From: an uncultured Flavobacterium sp. | GTDB lineage: Bacteria > Bacteroidota > Bacteroidia > Flavobacteriales > Flavobacteriaceae | DNA: 64,000 nucleotides | Assembly: GCA_934636265.1 (NCBI GenBank) | Contig: CAKUAD010000005.1 | Location: 1-64,000 of the forward strand | Reading direction: 5' to 3' | In this document: positions 41,385 through 50,083 of the stretch, piece after piece | How positions within the stretch are numbered: the stretch's first letter is position 1 | Layout of the letters: every line of letters starts with the position of its first letter | Translations under genes and position numbers: made by a program | Notes under the pieces: generated by a model | Seen by the model: the letters and a program-made list of their open reading frames with translations, nothing else | The model's database searches: none | Told to the model about the DNA's origin: nothing

Positions 41385-41810
41385 ATGAAAAGACTAGAAT
41401 TTGAAGTATTGATTGATGCCCCGCGGGAGAAAGTCTGGGACAGCCTGTGGTTGGACAAAAATTACCGCGATTGGACCAGTGTGTTTTGTCAGGGAAGCTA
41501 TCTTGAAGTCGACTGGACCGTGGGCGGAAAAGCAAGATTCCTGGCCCCGGGCGAGTCAGGCATGCACAGCCGCATTGTACGATTGGAGCCAGGTGTTCAG
41601 GTTTGGTTTGAACATTTGGGCGAGATTCAACAAGGCGTTGACCAACCTGAAGCTGATTGGGCCGGTTTTCAGGAAAATTACCTGTTGACGGAGGCGCCCG
41701 GTGGCATAAAAGTATCCGTTACCGTAGATGTTACCGATGATCACCTGGAATACTTTGGGAAGACATTCCCCAACGGCTTGCAACGCCTAAAACAGATTGC
41801 CGAGTCCTAG
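41385..41810 (+). CDS. SRPBCC/AHSA1-like ligand-binding domain protein
   Basis: A 141-residue START-like protein: LEFEVLIDAPREKVWDSLW opening (typical helix-grip first strand and helix), central RIVRLEPGVQVWFEHLGE, and a C-terminal long helix (YFGKTFPNGLQRLKQIAES). Such folds bind small hydrophobic ligands or assist chaperones. It overlaps the converging menC end by 24 nt. Confidence 0.8.
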   Translation: MKRLEFEVLIDAPREKVWDSLWLDKNYRDWTSVFCQGSYLEVDWTVGGKARFLAPGESGMHSRIVRLEPGVQVWFEHLGEIQQGVDQPEADWAGFQENYLLTEAPGGIKVSVTVDVTDDHLEYFGKTFPNGLQRLKQIAES

Positions 41811-42833
41811 GACACCAACGTCCCACGGTTCGTTTTGGCCGTAAAACAATTGCCCGTCTGACACTTTAAGCGGACTCTCGATATTGTTGGTATAAAGCGC
41901 AGCCGTGCCAAGTCCCTGCGGCATTGGATTCTGCCGGGTAAACGCCCATTGAGCAATGGCGTTGAGACCAATGTTGCTCTCCAGAGCCGAAGTTGCCCAC
42001 CATCCTATCCCAAATTCGGCCGCGGTTTCAATCCACTGTTCGCTGGCCATAAATCCTCCCACCAGGCTGGGTTTAAGGATGATGTATTGCGGACGGATGG
42101 TTTGCAGTAACTCCCTTTGACTTTCCCTATCGGTTACGCCGATAAGTTCTTCGTCGAGCGCGATGGGAATGGGCGATACTTCACAAAGCTTTTTCATTGC
42201 CTGAGGCTGACCGGCGCGTATGGGCTGCTCGATGCTGTGAACGGAAAATTCAGAGAGTGCCCGGAGTTTTTCCGGTGCTTCCGACGGCGAAAAAGCACCG
42301 TTGGCATCGACGCGGATCTCAATGGTTTGCGCATCGAAATCCTTGCGGATGTGCGCCAGCAGTTCGAGTTCCTGCAAAAAATCAATTGCACCGATTTTGA
42401 GTTTTACGCATGAAAAACCCAGCTGCAACTTTTCATGGATCTGACGCCGCATATCGTCTTTTGTACCCATCCAGACCAGTCCGTTGATGGCAATGCCCCG
42501 GCCGCGGGTAAACGCAGATGGAAAGAGTTCAAACGGATTCCGCGACTTGAGCGACAACAACGCCGTCTCGAGCCCAAAACGTATGGATGGCCAATCAGCC
42601 AAATCCTTGGGTGATAAGCTCTCAAAATTAGCACAAACCCACGACAGCTTTTCCTCGTAATCCGGTCGGTCGTCATGGCTCAGTCCGCGAAGCAGGCCAC
42701 ACTCGCCTATCCCCGTGCGGCCTTTTTCCCGGAGTATGAAAAAATACGTTCCCTTTTGCGTCATCACACCGCGCGAGGTGCCCGACGGCTTTTTGAAATC
42801 GAGGATGTATCGCTGGTAAGTGGCTGTCATCAA
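41787..42833 (-). CDS. menC: o-Succinylbenzoate synthase
   Basis: MenC dehydrates SHCHC to o-succinylbenzoate in menaquinone synthesis. The 348-residue protein has the enolase-superfamily pattern: Lys pair in SCVKLKIGA, metal Asp in RVDANGAF, Glu in SIEQPI and Asp-Glu in IALDEEL, then LKPSLVGG. It is last in the menaquinone cluster and overlaps the UPF0173 gene by 4 nt. menE does not follow. Confidence 0.88.
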   Translation of the reverse strand: MMTATYQRYILDFKKPSGTSRGVMTQKGTYFFILREKGRTGIGECGLLRGLSHDDRPDYEEKLSWVCANFESLSPKDLADWPSIRFGLETALLSLKSRNPFELFPSAFTRGRGIAINGLVWMGTKDDMRRQIHEKLQLGFSCVKLKIGAIDFLQELELLAHIRKDFDAQTIEIRVDANGAFSPSEAPEKLRALSEFSVHSIEQPIRAGQPQAMKKLCEVSPIPIALDEELIGVTDRESQRELLQTIRPQYIILKPSLVGGFMASEQWIETAAEFGIGWWATSALESNIGLNAIAQWAFTRQNPMPQGLGTAALYTNNIESPLKVSDGQLFYGQNEPWDVGVLGLGNLF

Positions 42834-43507
42834 ATCGTAATCGACTCGCCGATGGCCGGCAGCATCAAATCCTTTCCGTTGGCAAAAAACTTGCGGATGG
42901 CCATGTCTTTATCAATTTTGATAAATCCAAAAGTATCGTAATGGTAGCCCATCACCTTGTCGCACTCCAGAAATTGGGCGGCGGTGATGGCATCGTCGAC
43001 ATCCATCGTGAAGTTGCTTCCTATGGGCAGTATGGCAAGGTCGAGCGCGTATCGCATCGGGATGAGTTTCATGTCCATCGTCAGTGCGGTATCGCCCGCT
43101 ATGTAAAGCGTGCGGTTTTCGCTCATCACGATAAAACCCATCGGATTCCCTCCGTAGGATCCGTCCGGAAAACTGCTGGAATGCAAGGCGTTGACACATT
43201 TAAGTGTCCCAAAATCAAAGGACCAGGACCCGCCGTGGTTCATTCCGTGAGCCTTAAACCCTTTGCTCTCATAATGGCCGGCAATCTCGGCATTGGAAAT
43301 AATGGTCGCGCCCGTTCGTCTGGCAATGGTTTCCACATCCAGGATGTGATCGCCGTGTGCGTGGGTCAATAGGATGTAATCGGCCGGAATACTGTTGACT
43401 TCAAGGTGCGATGCCAGCGGATTGGCCGATATGAACGGATCGACTACAAGGTGCTTTCCGTGAATTTCGATGCCAAGCGATGCATGGCCGTAATAGGTAA
43501 TTTTCAT
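42830..43507 (-). CDS. Metal-dependent hydrolase of the UPF0173 metallo-beta-lactamase family
   Basis: A 225-residue MBL-fold protein: MKITYYGHASLGIEI start, the metal motif THAHGDH, VNALHSSSFPDG, IAGDTALTMDM, and a terminal GYHYDTFGFI. Family members are broad hydrolases of uncertain substrate. ATG 43507 is the conserved start. It lies between menA (1 nt) and menC (4-nt overlap), so a thioesterase-like role in the pathway is possible but unproven. Confidence 0.87.
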   Translation of the reverse strand: MKITYYGHASLGIEIHGKHLVVDPFISANPLASHLEVNSIPADYILLTHAHGDHILDVETIARRTGATIISNAEIAGHYESKGFKAHGMNHGGSWSFDFGTLKCVNALHSSSFPDGSYGGNPMGFIVMSENRTLYIAGDTALTMDMKLIPMRYALDLAILPIGSNFTMDVDDAITAAQFLECDKVMGYHYDTFGFIKIDKDMAIRKFFANGKDLMLPAIGESITI

Positions 43508-43508
43508 C

Positions 43509-44480
43509 TTATAGTTGGTTACGTGTTGCATTGATGACCTGAACGACAATGTCGGAGAAAAAATAAATAAGCGACAAAGACAGGATGACCGAAATCAAGA
43601 ACGTCGAAACGGCCAGCTTGCGCAATTCAGGATCGAGGTCGGCCGGATGCTTGGCGCGTTTGATACGGCCCAGATGGCGGATAAGCGGGATGTACATGAT
43701 CAAAAAGAAAAATACATCCACATTGAGCTCGCCGGGGTTGACGTCTTTGTAGTAATCAAACAAAAACCCAAACAAAAAGAACAGCACCATGGCCGAAATC
43801 ACCAGGAAATAGTGGTACGTCTTGGCCCGCTCTCCTCCTATCTTGACTACCAGCGTATTTTTGCCGGCCAGTCTGTCGGAGGCTTCGTCCCGCATGTTGT
43901 TCAGGTTGAGCACACCCACACTCAACAATCCGATGGCGGTAGCAGGAAGCAGCAGCAAGGTGTCAATTTCCTTGAGAATCATAAAACTGACGCCCATGGT
44001 ACTCACCCATCCAAAAAACACAAAGACAAAAATGTCGCCGTAGCCGCGGTAGCCGTATGCGGTGTTCCCAACGGTATAACGGATGGCCGACGCCACAGCC
44101 AGGGCTCCCAGCAAAACATAGAACAACGACCAGATATAGTTGGTTTCCTTAAACGATACGTAGATAAGCGCCAGTGCCGATACAGCTGTCAGAAACGAGG
44201 TGATGTACAGCGCGCGCCTCATGGACTCGGGCGATATGGCTCCGCTTTGTATGGCGCGTTTTGGCCCGATGCGGTTGTCGTTGTCTGTGCCTTTGATGCC
44301 GTCGCCGTAATCGTTGGCAAAATTTGAGAGGATTTGCAAAAGCAATGTTGTAGCCAGCGCCAGCAAAACGATTTTCCAGTTGAAAATGGACTCGGACATG
44401 GCGTAAAAACTACCTACCAAAATTCCCGAAACCGATAGCGGAAGTGTGCGGGGGCGCGCGGCCTCAATCCAATGCTTCAT
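43509..44480 (-). CDS. menA: 1,4-Dihydroxy-2-naphthoate polyprenyltransferase
   Basis: MenA attaches the isoprenoid chain to DHNA. The 323-residue UbiA-family protein has about nine helices and the diphosphate motifs NFANDYGDGIKGTDNDNRIGPKRAI and, in the second Asp-rich loop, NNMRDEASDRLAGKNTL. KHWIEAARPRTLPLS is the MenA opening. A 79-nt gap separates it from the PH-domain gene. Confidence 0.93.
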   Translation of the reverse strand: MKHWIEAARPRTLPLSVSGILVGSFYAMSESIFNWKIVLLALATTLLLQILSNFANDYGDGIKGTDNDNRIGPKRAIQSGAISPESMRRALYITSFLTAVSALALIYVSFKETNYIWSLFYVLLGALAVASAIRYTVGNTAYGYRGYGDIFVFVFFGWVSTMGVSFMILKEIDTLLLLPATAIGLLSVGVLNLNNMRDEASDRLAGKNTLVVKIGGERAKTYHYFLVISAMVLFFLFGFLFDYYKDVNPGELNVDVFFFLIMYIPLIRHLGRIKRAKHPADLDPELRKLAVSTFLISVILSLSLIYFFSDIVVQVINATRNQL

Positions 44481-44559
44481 TCTAATTGACGATTAACAGT
44501 TAACGATCAACAATCATCCCGACTACAAATTTTTACAGCGGGCTGCTCCTGTGGATCGA

Positions 44560-46047
44560 TCACATCCAATTTGTGTTTTCTTTTTCCATCTGATAAAGCC
44601 AGTAATTGGCCCAATGCTTAACCTGCGTAAAATTGGCAAAATTAAACCTGATATCTCCGCCAGCCGTGTGCAGGACAATGGTTCCGATATCGGCCTTGCG
44701 ATGCCATAGCCTTTGCGAAACCGACACCGACTGGATTTTTCCCGTTTCAATGATCCTTTGGGTTACATCCCACGCTCCGCCCTGCCGGATGATAAACCGC
44801 GGGCCGGCAAACAGGCGGTAATTCCTGTAATTAAAGTAGTGGATCAGAGCCAAAAACACCGCCAAAACTCCGGCTACCGGCGCAAATGCTGACAAATCGG
44901 CGTAAAGCCCAAGGCCAAAAAACACTCCTAAAGGTATGACAATTGTAACAAATATTAAAATGATCAGCTTGCGCAAGTGCGGCCTGAGCGCGACACCTTT
45001 TTGCGGTACTGTCCCGTAGAGCAAACTCAGGATACGGTCGCGTTCGGCGGGGCTGCAACCGGGAATGTCCAGGCCGTTTTCCTTTTCGCGGTGGTTCTCG
45101 TCAACCTGTACACCGGCCTGTAAAACCCTAAGCTCGCAAACGCCCAGTTTTTGCTGAAAATAATTTTGGCTGGTTTGAGTGATCTGGACGCGTCCCGGCC
45201 GGATAATGGTGTTGCGCGTCGACAGCAGGCCGTAGCTTAGCAATAGTGAACCGTTTTGCGCCACAATCGTAAAATTGAAATACCGCACCACTGTCCTTAA
45301 AAGGTTAAACAAAAGCACGAAAAGCAGCAGCATCGTCACCATCAACGCAATCACGCTTACCGCAAACTGTTGTGGATCCAGGTACCGATTGACGTTTTCC
45401 TCAAGTTCCTCATAGGTAAGCGCCGTGCGCAACTGGTCGCCCACCGTCACGGCAAACGCCAGCAAAATCCCGATGGTCTTGACGTAATTCGAGGTCAATC
45501 CAGTTTTAAGCAGACTGGCCAGACTGATCTTTAACAGGGGCGTTGCGGAGTCTTCGTCGGTTGGGGCGGTGGTTGATTTGGGCGTAACTTCCAGAAGGCG
45601 CTGTTTGAGTGCCAGAGCCACCGGATGCGAGACGGATTTGATCTTGACTTCCTTGTCGCCGCTCCCGGCCGTATCAATCCCCAGCGCGTGGACGCCAATC
45701 AACTTCTGGATAAGCGATTGCGAAATGTTGACCTGCTGGATTTTATCGAGGGAGATGACCGTACGGGTCTTGTTGATAATACCTTCCGAGAGGATAAACT
45801 CGGCATTTTGCTCATCAATCCAAAACGTAAAATTCCGGTATCGGAGCCAGCCCAAAACCAAGGCAACCATCGCAATTGAAATCAAAATGCCAAAAACAAT
45901 TGCCTTTTCGTAGTTTTCCGATCGAAGGGCAAAAATCAGCAAAACCGGCCACATCGCAGCCACTACTGACCGCGCGGCGTCCAGAAACATGATGACAATT
46001 CCGGAAACGGATTGCCGCTGCGGCTGACTAAAGTTTACCTCGTTCAC
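44560..46047 (-). CDS. PH-domain (bPH2/YdbT-like) membrane protein
   Basis: A 495-residue membrane protein with three bacterial-PH (DUF304/bPH2) copies between paired helices: NFTFWIDEQNAEFILSEGIINKTRTVISLDKIQQV, NFTIVAQNGSLLLSYGLLSTRNTIIR, and the C-terminal GPRFIIRQGGAWDVTQRIIETGKIQSVSVSQ. It pairs with the shorter PH protein (4-nt overlap), as YdbT does with YdbS. Its role is unclear, possibly envelope stress or secreted peptide resistance. Confidence 0.85.
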   Translation of the reverse strand: MNEVNFSQPQRQSVSGIVIMFLDAARSVVAAMWPVLLIFALRSENYEKAIVFGILISIAMVALVLGWLRYRNFTFWIDEQNAEFILSEGIINKTRTVISLDKIQQVNISQSLIQKLIGVHALGIDTAGSGDKEVKIKSVSHPVALALKQRLLEVTPKSTTAPTDEDSATPLLKISLASLLKTGLTSNYVKTIGILLAFAVTVGDQLRTALTYEELEENVNRYLDPQQFAVSVIALMVTMLLLFVLLFNLLRTVVRYFNFTIVAQNGSLLLSYGLLSTRNTIIRPGRVQITQTSQNYFQQKLGVCELRVLQAGVQVDENHREKENGLDIPGCSPAERDRILSLLYGTVPQKGVALRPHLRKLIILIFVTIVIPLGVFFGLGLYADLSAFAPVAGVLAVFLALIHYFNYRNYRLFAGPRFIIRQGGAWDVTQRIIETGKIQSVSVSQRLWHRKADIGTIVLHTAGGDIRFNFANFTQVKHWANYWLYQMEKENTNWM

Positions 46048-46553
46048 AATTCCTGCTGGATTTTACCCATCAAAAGTTGTTTAAGACTCGCGGCGGTGCC
46101 GGCCTCAAGTCCGGGAATGCTGATGTCGCCCGTTCCGGTGCCGGCGGTGTAAAGTTGAATCTTGGACAATCCCAACATTCGGGAAAGCCAACCCTCATGC
46201 AAGGCTACGTGCTGGATTCGGTTGTAGGGAATGACGGTTGTCGTGGTGGTGATGACGCCGTGTCGGAAAATTACGTCGCGCTCCCTAAAGGCGTATCCCA
46301 TCTTTTTGAGGCCACGTTTGTACACGATAAAAAGTACGGCAACCAAAACCGCCGACAACACCAATCCAGCCGCTACCCAAATCACATCAGCCGTAAAATA
46401 CACCACCACATGCGCCAAAAGCAATAGCACAACCAGAATCACCAGGTTAAACCGGATAATTTTCCAGTACGAAGGTTGTACCGGATGTAGCTCAACCAAA
46501 TCAAACCGGGGCAGATCGTCAAACGATATGGGATTATTTGAGAATTCCTCCAT
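46044..46553 (-). CDS. PH-domain (YdbS-like) membrane protein
   Basis: A 169-residue protein with two helices (about 33-75) and one bPH2 domain: YAFRERDVIFRHGVITTTTTVIPYNRIQHVALHEGWLSRML and then the LSKIQLYTAGT motif. It overlaps the larger PH gene by 4 nt and is 12 nt after menB. Confidence 0.85.
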   Translation of the reverse strand: MEEFSNNPISFDDLPRFDLVELHPVQPSYWKIIRFNLVILVVLLLLAHVVVYFTADVIWVAAGLVLSAVLVAVLFIVYKRGLKKMGYAFRERDVIFRHGVITTTTTVIPYNRIQHVALHEGWLSRMLGLSKIQLYTAGTGTGDISIPGLEAGTAASLKQLLMGKIQQEL

Positions 46554-46565
46554 TGCTTAGAATAA

Positions 46566-47399
46566 TCAAGGAATCCACTTTTTTTCAAAATTCGGCTTGC
46601 GCTTTTCCAAAAACGCATTGCGCCCTTCCACGGCTTCGTCGGTCATGTACGCCAAACGCGTAGCTTCGCCGGCAAAAACCTGCTGGCCTACCATGCCATC
46701 ATCGGTAAGGTTCATGGCAAACTTGAGCATTTTGATCGACGTTGGCGATTTGGCCAGGATTTCCTGCGCCCATTCATAGGCCGTTTCCTCGAGTTTGTCG
46801 TGCGGAACGACTGCGTTTACCATGCCCATATCGGCAGCTTCCTGCGCCGAGTAATTGCGACCCAGGAAAAAGATTTCCCGCGCCTTTTTTTGCCCGACCA
46901 TTTTGGCCAGATAAGCTGATCCGTATCCGCCGTCAAAACTGGTCACGTCGGCATCGGTTTGTTTAAAAATCGCGTGTTCGGCGCTGGCGAGGGTCAAATC
47001 GCAAACTACGTGAAGGCTGTGTCCGCCGCCAACCGCCCAGCCCGGTACCACGGCAATCACCGCCTTGGGCATAAACCGGATAAGACGCTGTACTTCCAGG
47101 ATGTTAAGCCTGTGCATGCCATCATCGCCCACATAGCCCTGATGCCCGCGCGCACGCTGGTCGCCGCCGCTGCAAAATGACCATATACCATCCTTGGGTG
47201 AGGGTCCCTCGGCCGACAAAAGCACGACGCCGATAGTGGTGTCTTCCTGCGCATCGTAAAATGCCTGATAAAGTTCGCTGGTCGTTTTAGGCCTAAAGGC
47301 GTTGCGCACCTCGGGCCTGTTAAAGGCAATCCGGGCTACGCCATTGCATTTTTTATAGGTGATGTCCTCAAATTCGCGGGCGGTTTTCCACTCGATCAT
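46566..47399 (-). CDS. menB: 1,4-Dihydroxy-2-naphthoyl-CoA synthase
   Basis: MenB closes the second ring of the naphthoquinone from succinylbenzoyl-CoA. The 277-residue crotonase has FCSGGDQRARG, the oxyanion segment GWAVGGGHSLHVVCDLTLAS, DADVTSFDGGYGSAYL and the C-terminal RNAFLEKRKPNF. These match the MenB subgroup, not generic enoyl-CoA hydratases. Confidence 0.94.
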   Translation of the reverse strand: MIEWKTAREFEDITYKKCNGVARIAFNRPEVRNAFRPKTTSELYQAFYDAQEDTTIGVVLLSAEGPSPKDGIWSFCSGGDQRARGHQGYVGDDGMHRLNILEVQRLIRFMPKAVIAVVPGWAVGGGHSLHVVCDLTLASAEHAIFKQTDADVTSFDGGYGSAYLAKMVGQKKAREIFFLGRNYSAQEAADMGMVNAVVPHDKLEETAYEWAQEILAKSPTSIKMLKFAMNLTDDGMVGQQVFAGEATRLAYMTDEAVEGRNAFLEKRKPNFEKKWIP

Positions 47400-47416
47400 G
47401 TGTCTGATAATTTGAT

Positions 47417-48265
47417 TTATGAAGGATTTTGGTCCAGCAGATAGATTCCGTCGGGCCTGATGTCAATCAGTTTTTGTTTGTACAGCAACCCGATGGCCTT
47501 CTTAAAGGTTTTCTTGCTCATCTTAAGGACGGTCTTGATGTCCTCGGGGTGCGAATGGTCGTGCAGGCGCAAAAAACCTTTGTTGAGCCTGAGTTCCTCC
47601 AGGATGAAATCGGCATTGGGCTCGACGCTTTCATAGCCGGGCTTTTGCAGGATGACGTCGATTTTTTTGTCCGGGCGGATGGTTTTTACATAGCCGATGG
47701 TGCGCTGTCCGGTGCGGAGCGAATCGTCAAAAACCTCGTTGACATACACCAGTCCCTTATAACGCTCATTGATGATAACGTTGATGCCTGCATCGGTGAT
47801 GTGCGACACGATCAAATCAACCTCGTCACCTTCCTGAACCTTGATGTCGTCATTGCTCAAAAACCTACTGATTTTACTAGAGGCCACAAGGCGGTTGGTC
47901 TGCTCGTCCAGATACATGTGCACCAGGTACTTTTTGCCCTTTTCCATCGGGCGCGCCTGTTCGCGATAGGGAACAAAAAGATCCTTTTCCAACCCCCAGT
48001 CTAAAAAGGCACCGTACTGGTTGATGTAGTTTACTTTAAGCAGCGCAAACTCATCCAGATAAATTTTAGGTTCGAGTGTTGTGGCCACCGGACGTTCTTC
48101 ATGATCCAGGTACACAAAAACAGTAAGTTCATCTCCAATTGCGGCCCCGCGCGGAACATATTTGTTGGGCAAAAGCACTTCATTGCCTTCATCATCGCCC
48201 AAAAAAAGCCCCACCTTGGTATCGCGCAAAATGGTCAGGGTGTTATCAACTCCAATTTTGATCAT
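47417..48265 (-). CDS. cvfB: CvfB-like S1 RNA-binding protein
   Basis: A 282-residue protein of the CvfB type: an N-terminal S1-like part (LLPNKYVPRGAAIGDELTVFVYLD), GAFLDWGLEKDLFVPYREQ, a further S1 repeat (GDEVDLIVSHITDAGINVIINERYKGLVY) and a C-terminal winged helix (MSKKTFKKAIGLLYKQKLIDIRPDGIYL). It binds RNA and affects expression of virulence or stress genes in Gram-positives. Here it sits between menB and menD. Confidence 0.85.
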   Translation of the reverse strand: MIKIGVDNTLTILRDTKVGLFLGDDEGNEVLLPNKYVPRGAAIGDELTVFVYLDHEERPVATTLEPKIYLDEFALLKVNYINQYGAFLDWGLEKDLFVPYREQARPMEKGKKYLVHMYLDEQTNRLVASSKISRFLSNDDIKVQEGDEVDLIVSHITDAGINVIINERYKGLVYVNEVFDDSLRTGQRTIGYVKTIRPDKKIDVILQKPGYESVEPNADFILEELRLNKGFLRLHDHSHPEDIKTVLKMSKKTFKKAIGLLYKQKLIDIRPDGIYLLDQNPS

Positions 48266-48300
48266 ATTACAAAAGTAAGCGATACGCCCGGGATGAAAAA

Positions 48301-49968
48301 CTATTTTTTGTCATCGGCCAGGAATGCAAAATAATCCTGTAAAATCTGGTCATTGATTCGCGTTGGCGTAAAGATCTCAAGTATGGCGCGGCCTTTTTCG
48401 GCAAAGAATTTACTCAGCTTTTGCGTCAGTTGCCTGTCGTCGGATGCGCTGTGGTATCCAAAGCCGTACATGGCTGCCAGATGGCTTGCGTTAAGATTGT
48501 GTTCGGTATCAAAAAAAGTGTGAAACAAAGGCGTTTCCATGTGTCCGGGCAAAATCCTAAAAATTCCGCCGCCGCCGTTGTTGATCAGCACAATCTTGAA
48601 ATCCTTGGGAATGTACTGGTTCCAAAGTGCGTTTGAATCGTAAAAAAAGCCAATGTCGCCGGTAACCAAAACCGTCGGACGCCCGCTTCCCACGGCGGCT
48701 CCAATGGCCGTAGAGGTCGATCCGTCGATACCGCTGGTACCCCGGTTGCAAAAAACATTGAGTCCGGCAGGAAGGTTAAACAGTTGCATGTAACGTATGG
48801 CCGCGCTGTTGCTCACCTGGACGTCAAATCCCGACAAATGAGGAATCAGTCGCGAAAAAACCTTGAAGTCGCTGTACGGCACATTGGCCATAAAAGCATC
48901 GTGTTTTTGCTGCCTGGCGGCGATGATGGACTGCGTTTCGCGCGCGTAGTCACTCGAAACCAACAGTGTAAACGGCAGGAACTGTTCAAAAAAATCATTG
49001 GGCTGCACCTCAAAATGATGCGTCAGTGCGCCATAGGTGTTGTAAGCCCGCAGCGGATCGACATGCCAGTGGTGTTCAGGCCTGAACCTGCGCAAAAACG
49101 TCTTGATGCGTTTCGATACGATCATTCCGCCCACGGTGAGCAAAATTTCCGGCTGCATCCGCAGGTAATCGTCTACGGTAAACGGTGTGATCACGCGGTC
49201 AATCTGCGAAATAAACGACCGATGGTAAACATTTGACGTTGATTCGGTCATGACGACAATCGACGCGTCGGCGGCCAGTTTTTCCAGAATTTCCGGCTCG
49301 ATGCTCTCCGGCTCGAGCGATCCTATCAACACCAGCTTTCGCGTGGCGGCATTCCAGATGTTGGTCGAGGCTTTGATATCGTCGACCGACAGCGAGCGGT
49401 TAATCCTTGCATACGGCGTCAGCGTTACGTCGACGGTGAACTTTTTGACGGTCTCATACAAAGGTTCTTCAAACGGAACGTTGATGTGAACCGGCCCGCG
49501 GCGGGTGTGCGCCATGTTGAGTGCCGTGTTGATTTCCAAATCGTTTGAGGCCGACGCTATGGGTGTCAGGTTGGCGTTGTAAAGCGAATGATTCAAAAAG
49601 ACGTTTTCCTGGCGGATGGTTTGCCCGTCGCCAATGTCGATTTTTTCAGGCGGACGATCGGCTGAAACCACAACCAGCGGGATTTGGCTGTAAAAAGCCT
49701 CGGCCACTGCGGGATAAAAATTGAGCACGGCTGATCCCGAAGTACACAAAACCGCAACGGGACGACCGGACTGCTGGGCAATTCCCATGGCAAAAAAGGC
49801 CGCACAACGCTCATCGGCAATGCTGTAACAATTGAATTTTGGATGGCCGGCAAATCCTATGGTCAGCGGTGCATTTCGCGATCCGGGTGATATAACAATA
49901 TCGGTAACGCCCTTGGCCAGAAAGATCTGGATGATGCTTTGGGCTAACGGAATTTTTGGGTAGGCCAT
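48301..49968 (-). CDS. menD: 2-Succinyl-5-enolpyruvyl-6-hydroxy-3-cyclohexene-1-carboxylate synthase
   Basis: MenD, a ThDP enzyme, commits isochorismate to menaquinone. The 555-residue protein has GVTDIVISPGSRNAPLTIGF, LCTSGSAVLNFYPAVAEA (catalytic Glu region is SGSA...Y), NVPFEEPLYE and the ThDP/Mg loop GDIGFFYDSNALWN...LINNGGGGIFRILPG. ATG 49968 is chosen because the upstream Met at 49995 lies before a TAAATTTG box (49991-49984). menF is not next to it; the divergent gene is a thioredoxin-fold protein. Confidence 0.92.
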   Translation of the reverse strand: MAYPKIPLAQSIIQIFLAKGVTDIVISPGSRNAPLTIGFAGHPKFNCYSIADERCAAFFAMGIAQQSGRPVAVLCTSGSAVLNFYPAVAEAFYSQIPLVVVSADRPPEKIDIGDGQTIRQENVFLNHSLYNANLTPIASASNDLEINTALNMAHTRRGPVHINVPFEEPLYETVKKFTVDVTLTPYARINRSLSVDDIKASTNIWNAATRKLVLIGSLEPESIEPEILEKLAADASIVVMTESTSNVYHRSFISQIDRVITPFTVDDYLRMQPEILLTVGGMIVSKRIKTFLRRFRPEHHWHVDPLRAYNTYGALTHHFEVQPNDFFEQFLPFTLLVSSDYARETQSIIAARQQKHDAFMANVPYSDFKVFSRLIPHLSGFDVQVSNSAAIRYMQLFNLPAGLNVFCNRGTSGIDGSTSTAIGAAVGSGRPTVLVTGDIGFFYDSNALWNQYIPKDFKIVLINNGGGGIFRILPGHMETPLFHTFFDTEHNLNASHLAAMYGFGYHSASDDRQLTQKLSKFFAEKGRAILEIFTPTRINDQILQDYFAFLADDKK

Positions 49969-49983
49969 CTGCAGGGTTTTATG

Positions 49984-50044
49984 CAAATTTAACATCTCAC
50001 GGCTTATCTTATCTACTCTTTGGCCCTAAACTTTGCTATATTTG
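49984..50044. promoter_or_regulatory. Divergent promoters of menD and the thioredoxin-fold gene
   Basis: Minus-strand TAAATTTG (49991-49984) faces menD, and plus-strand TATATTTG (50037-50044) faces the gene starting at 50084. Both match TAnnTTTG. No operator of the TATGA type is present. Confidence 0.5.
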
Positions 50045-50083
50045 ACAAAACGGGCAAAATTCCCGACGAACAACCTGTTTTTT

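Noticed and set aside
43515..44327. Plus-strand frame of 270 codons opposite menA
   Set aside because: menA has both diphosphate motifs; the opposite frame is Gln/His/Arg-rich shadow sequence.
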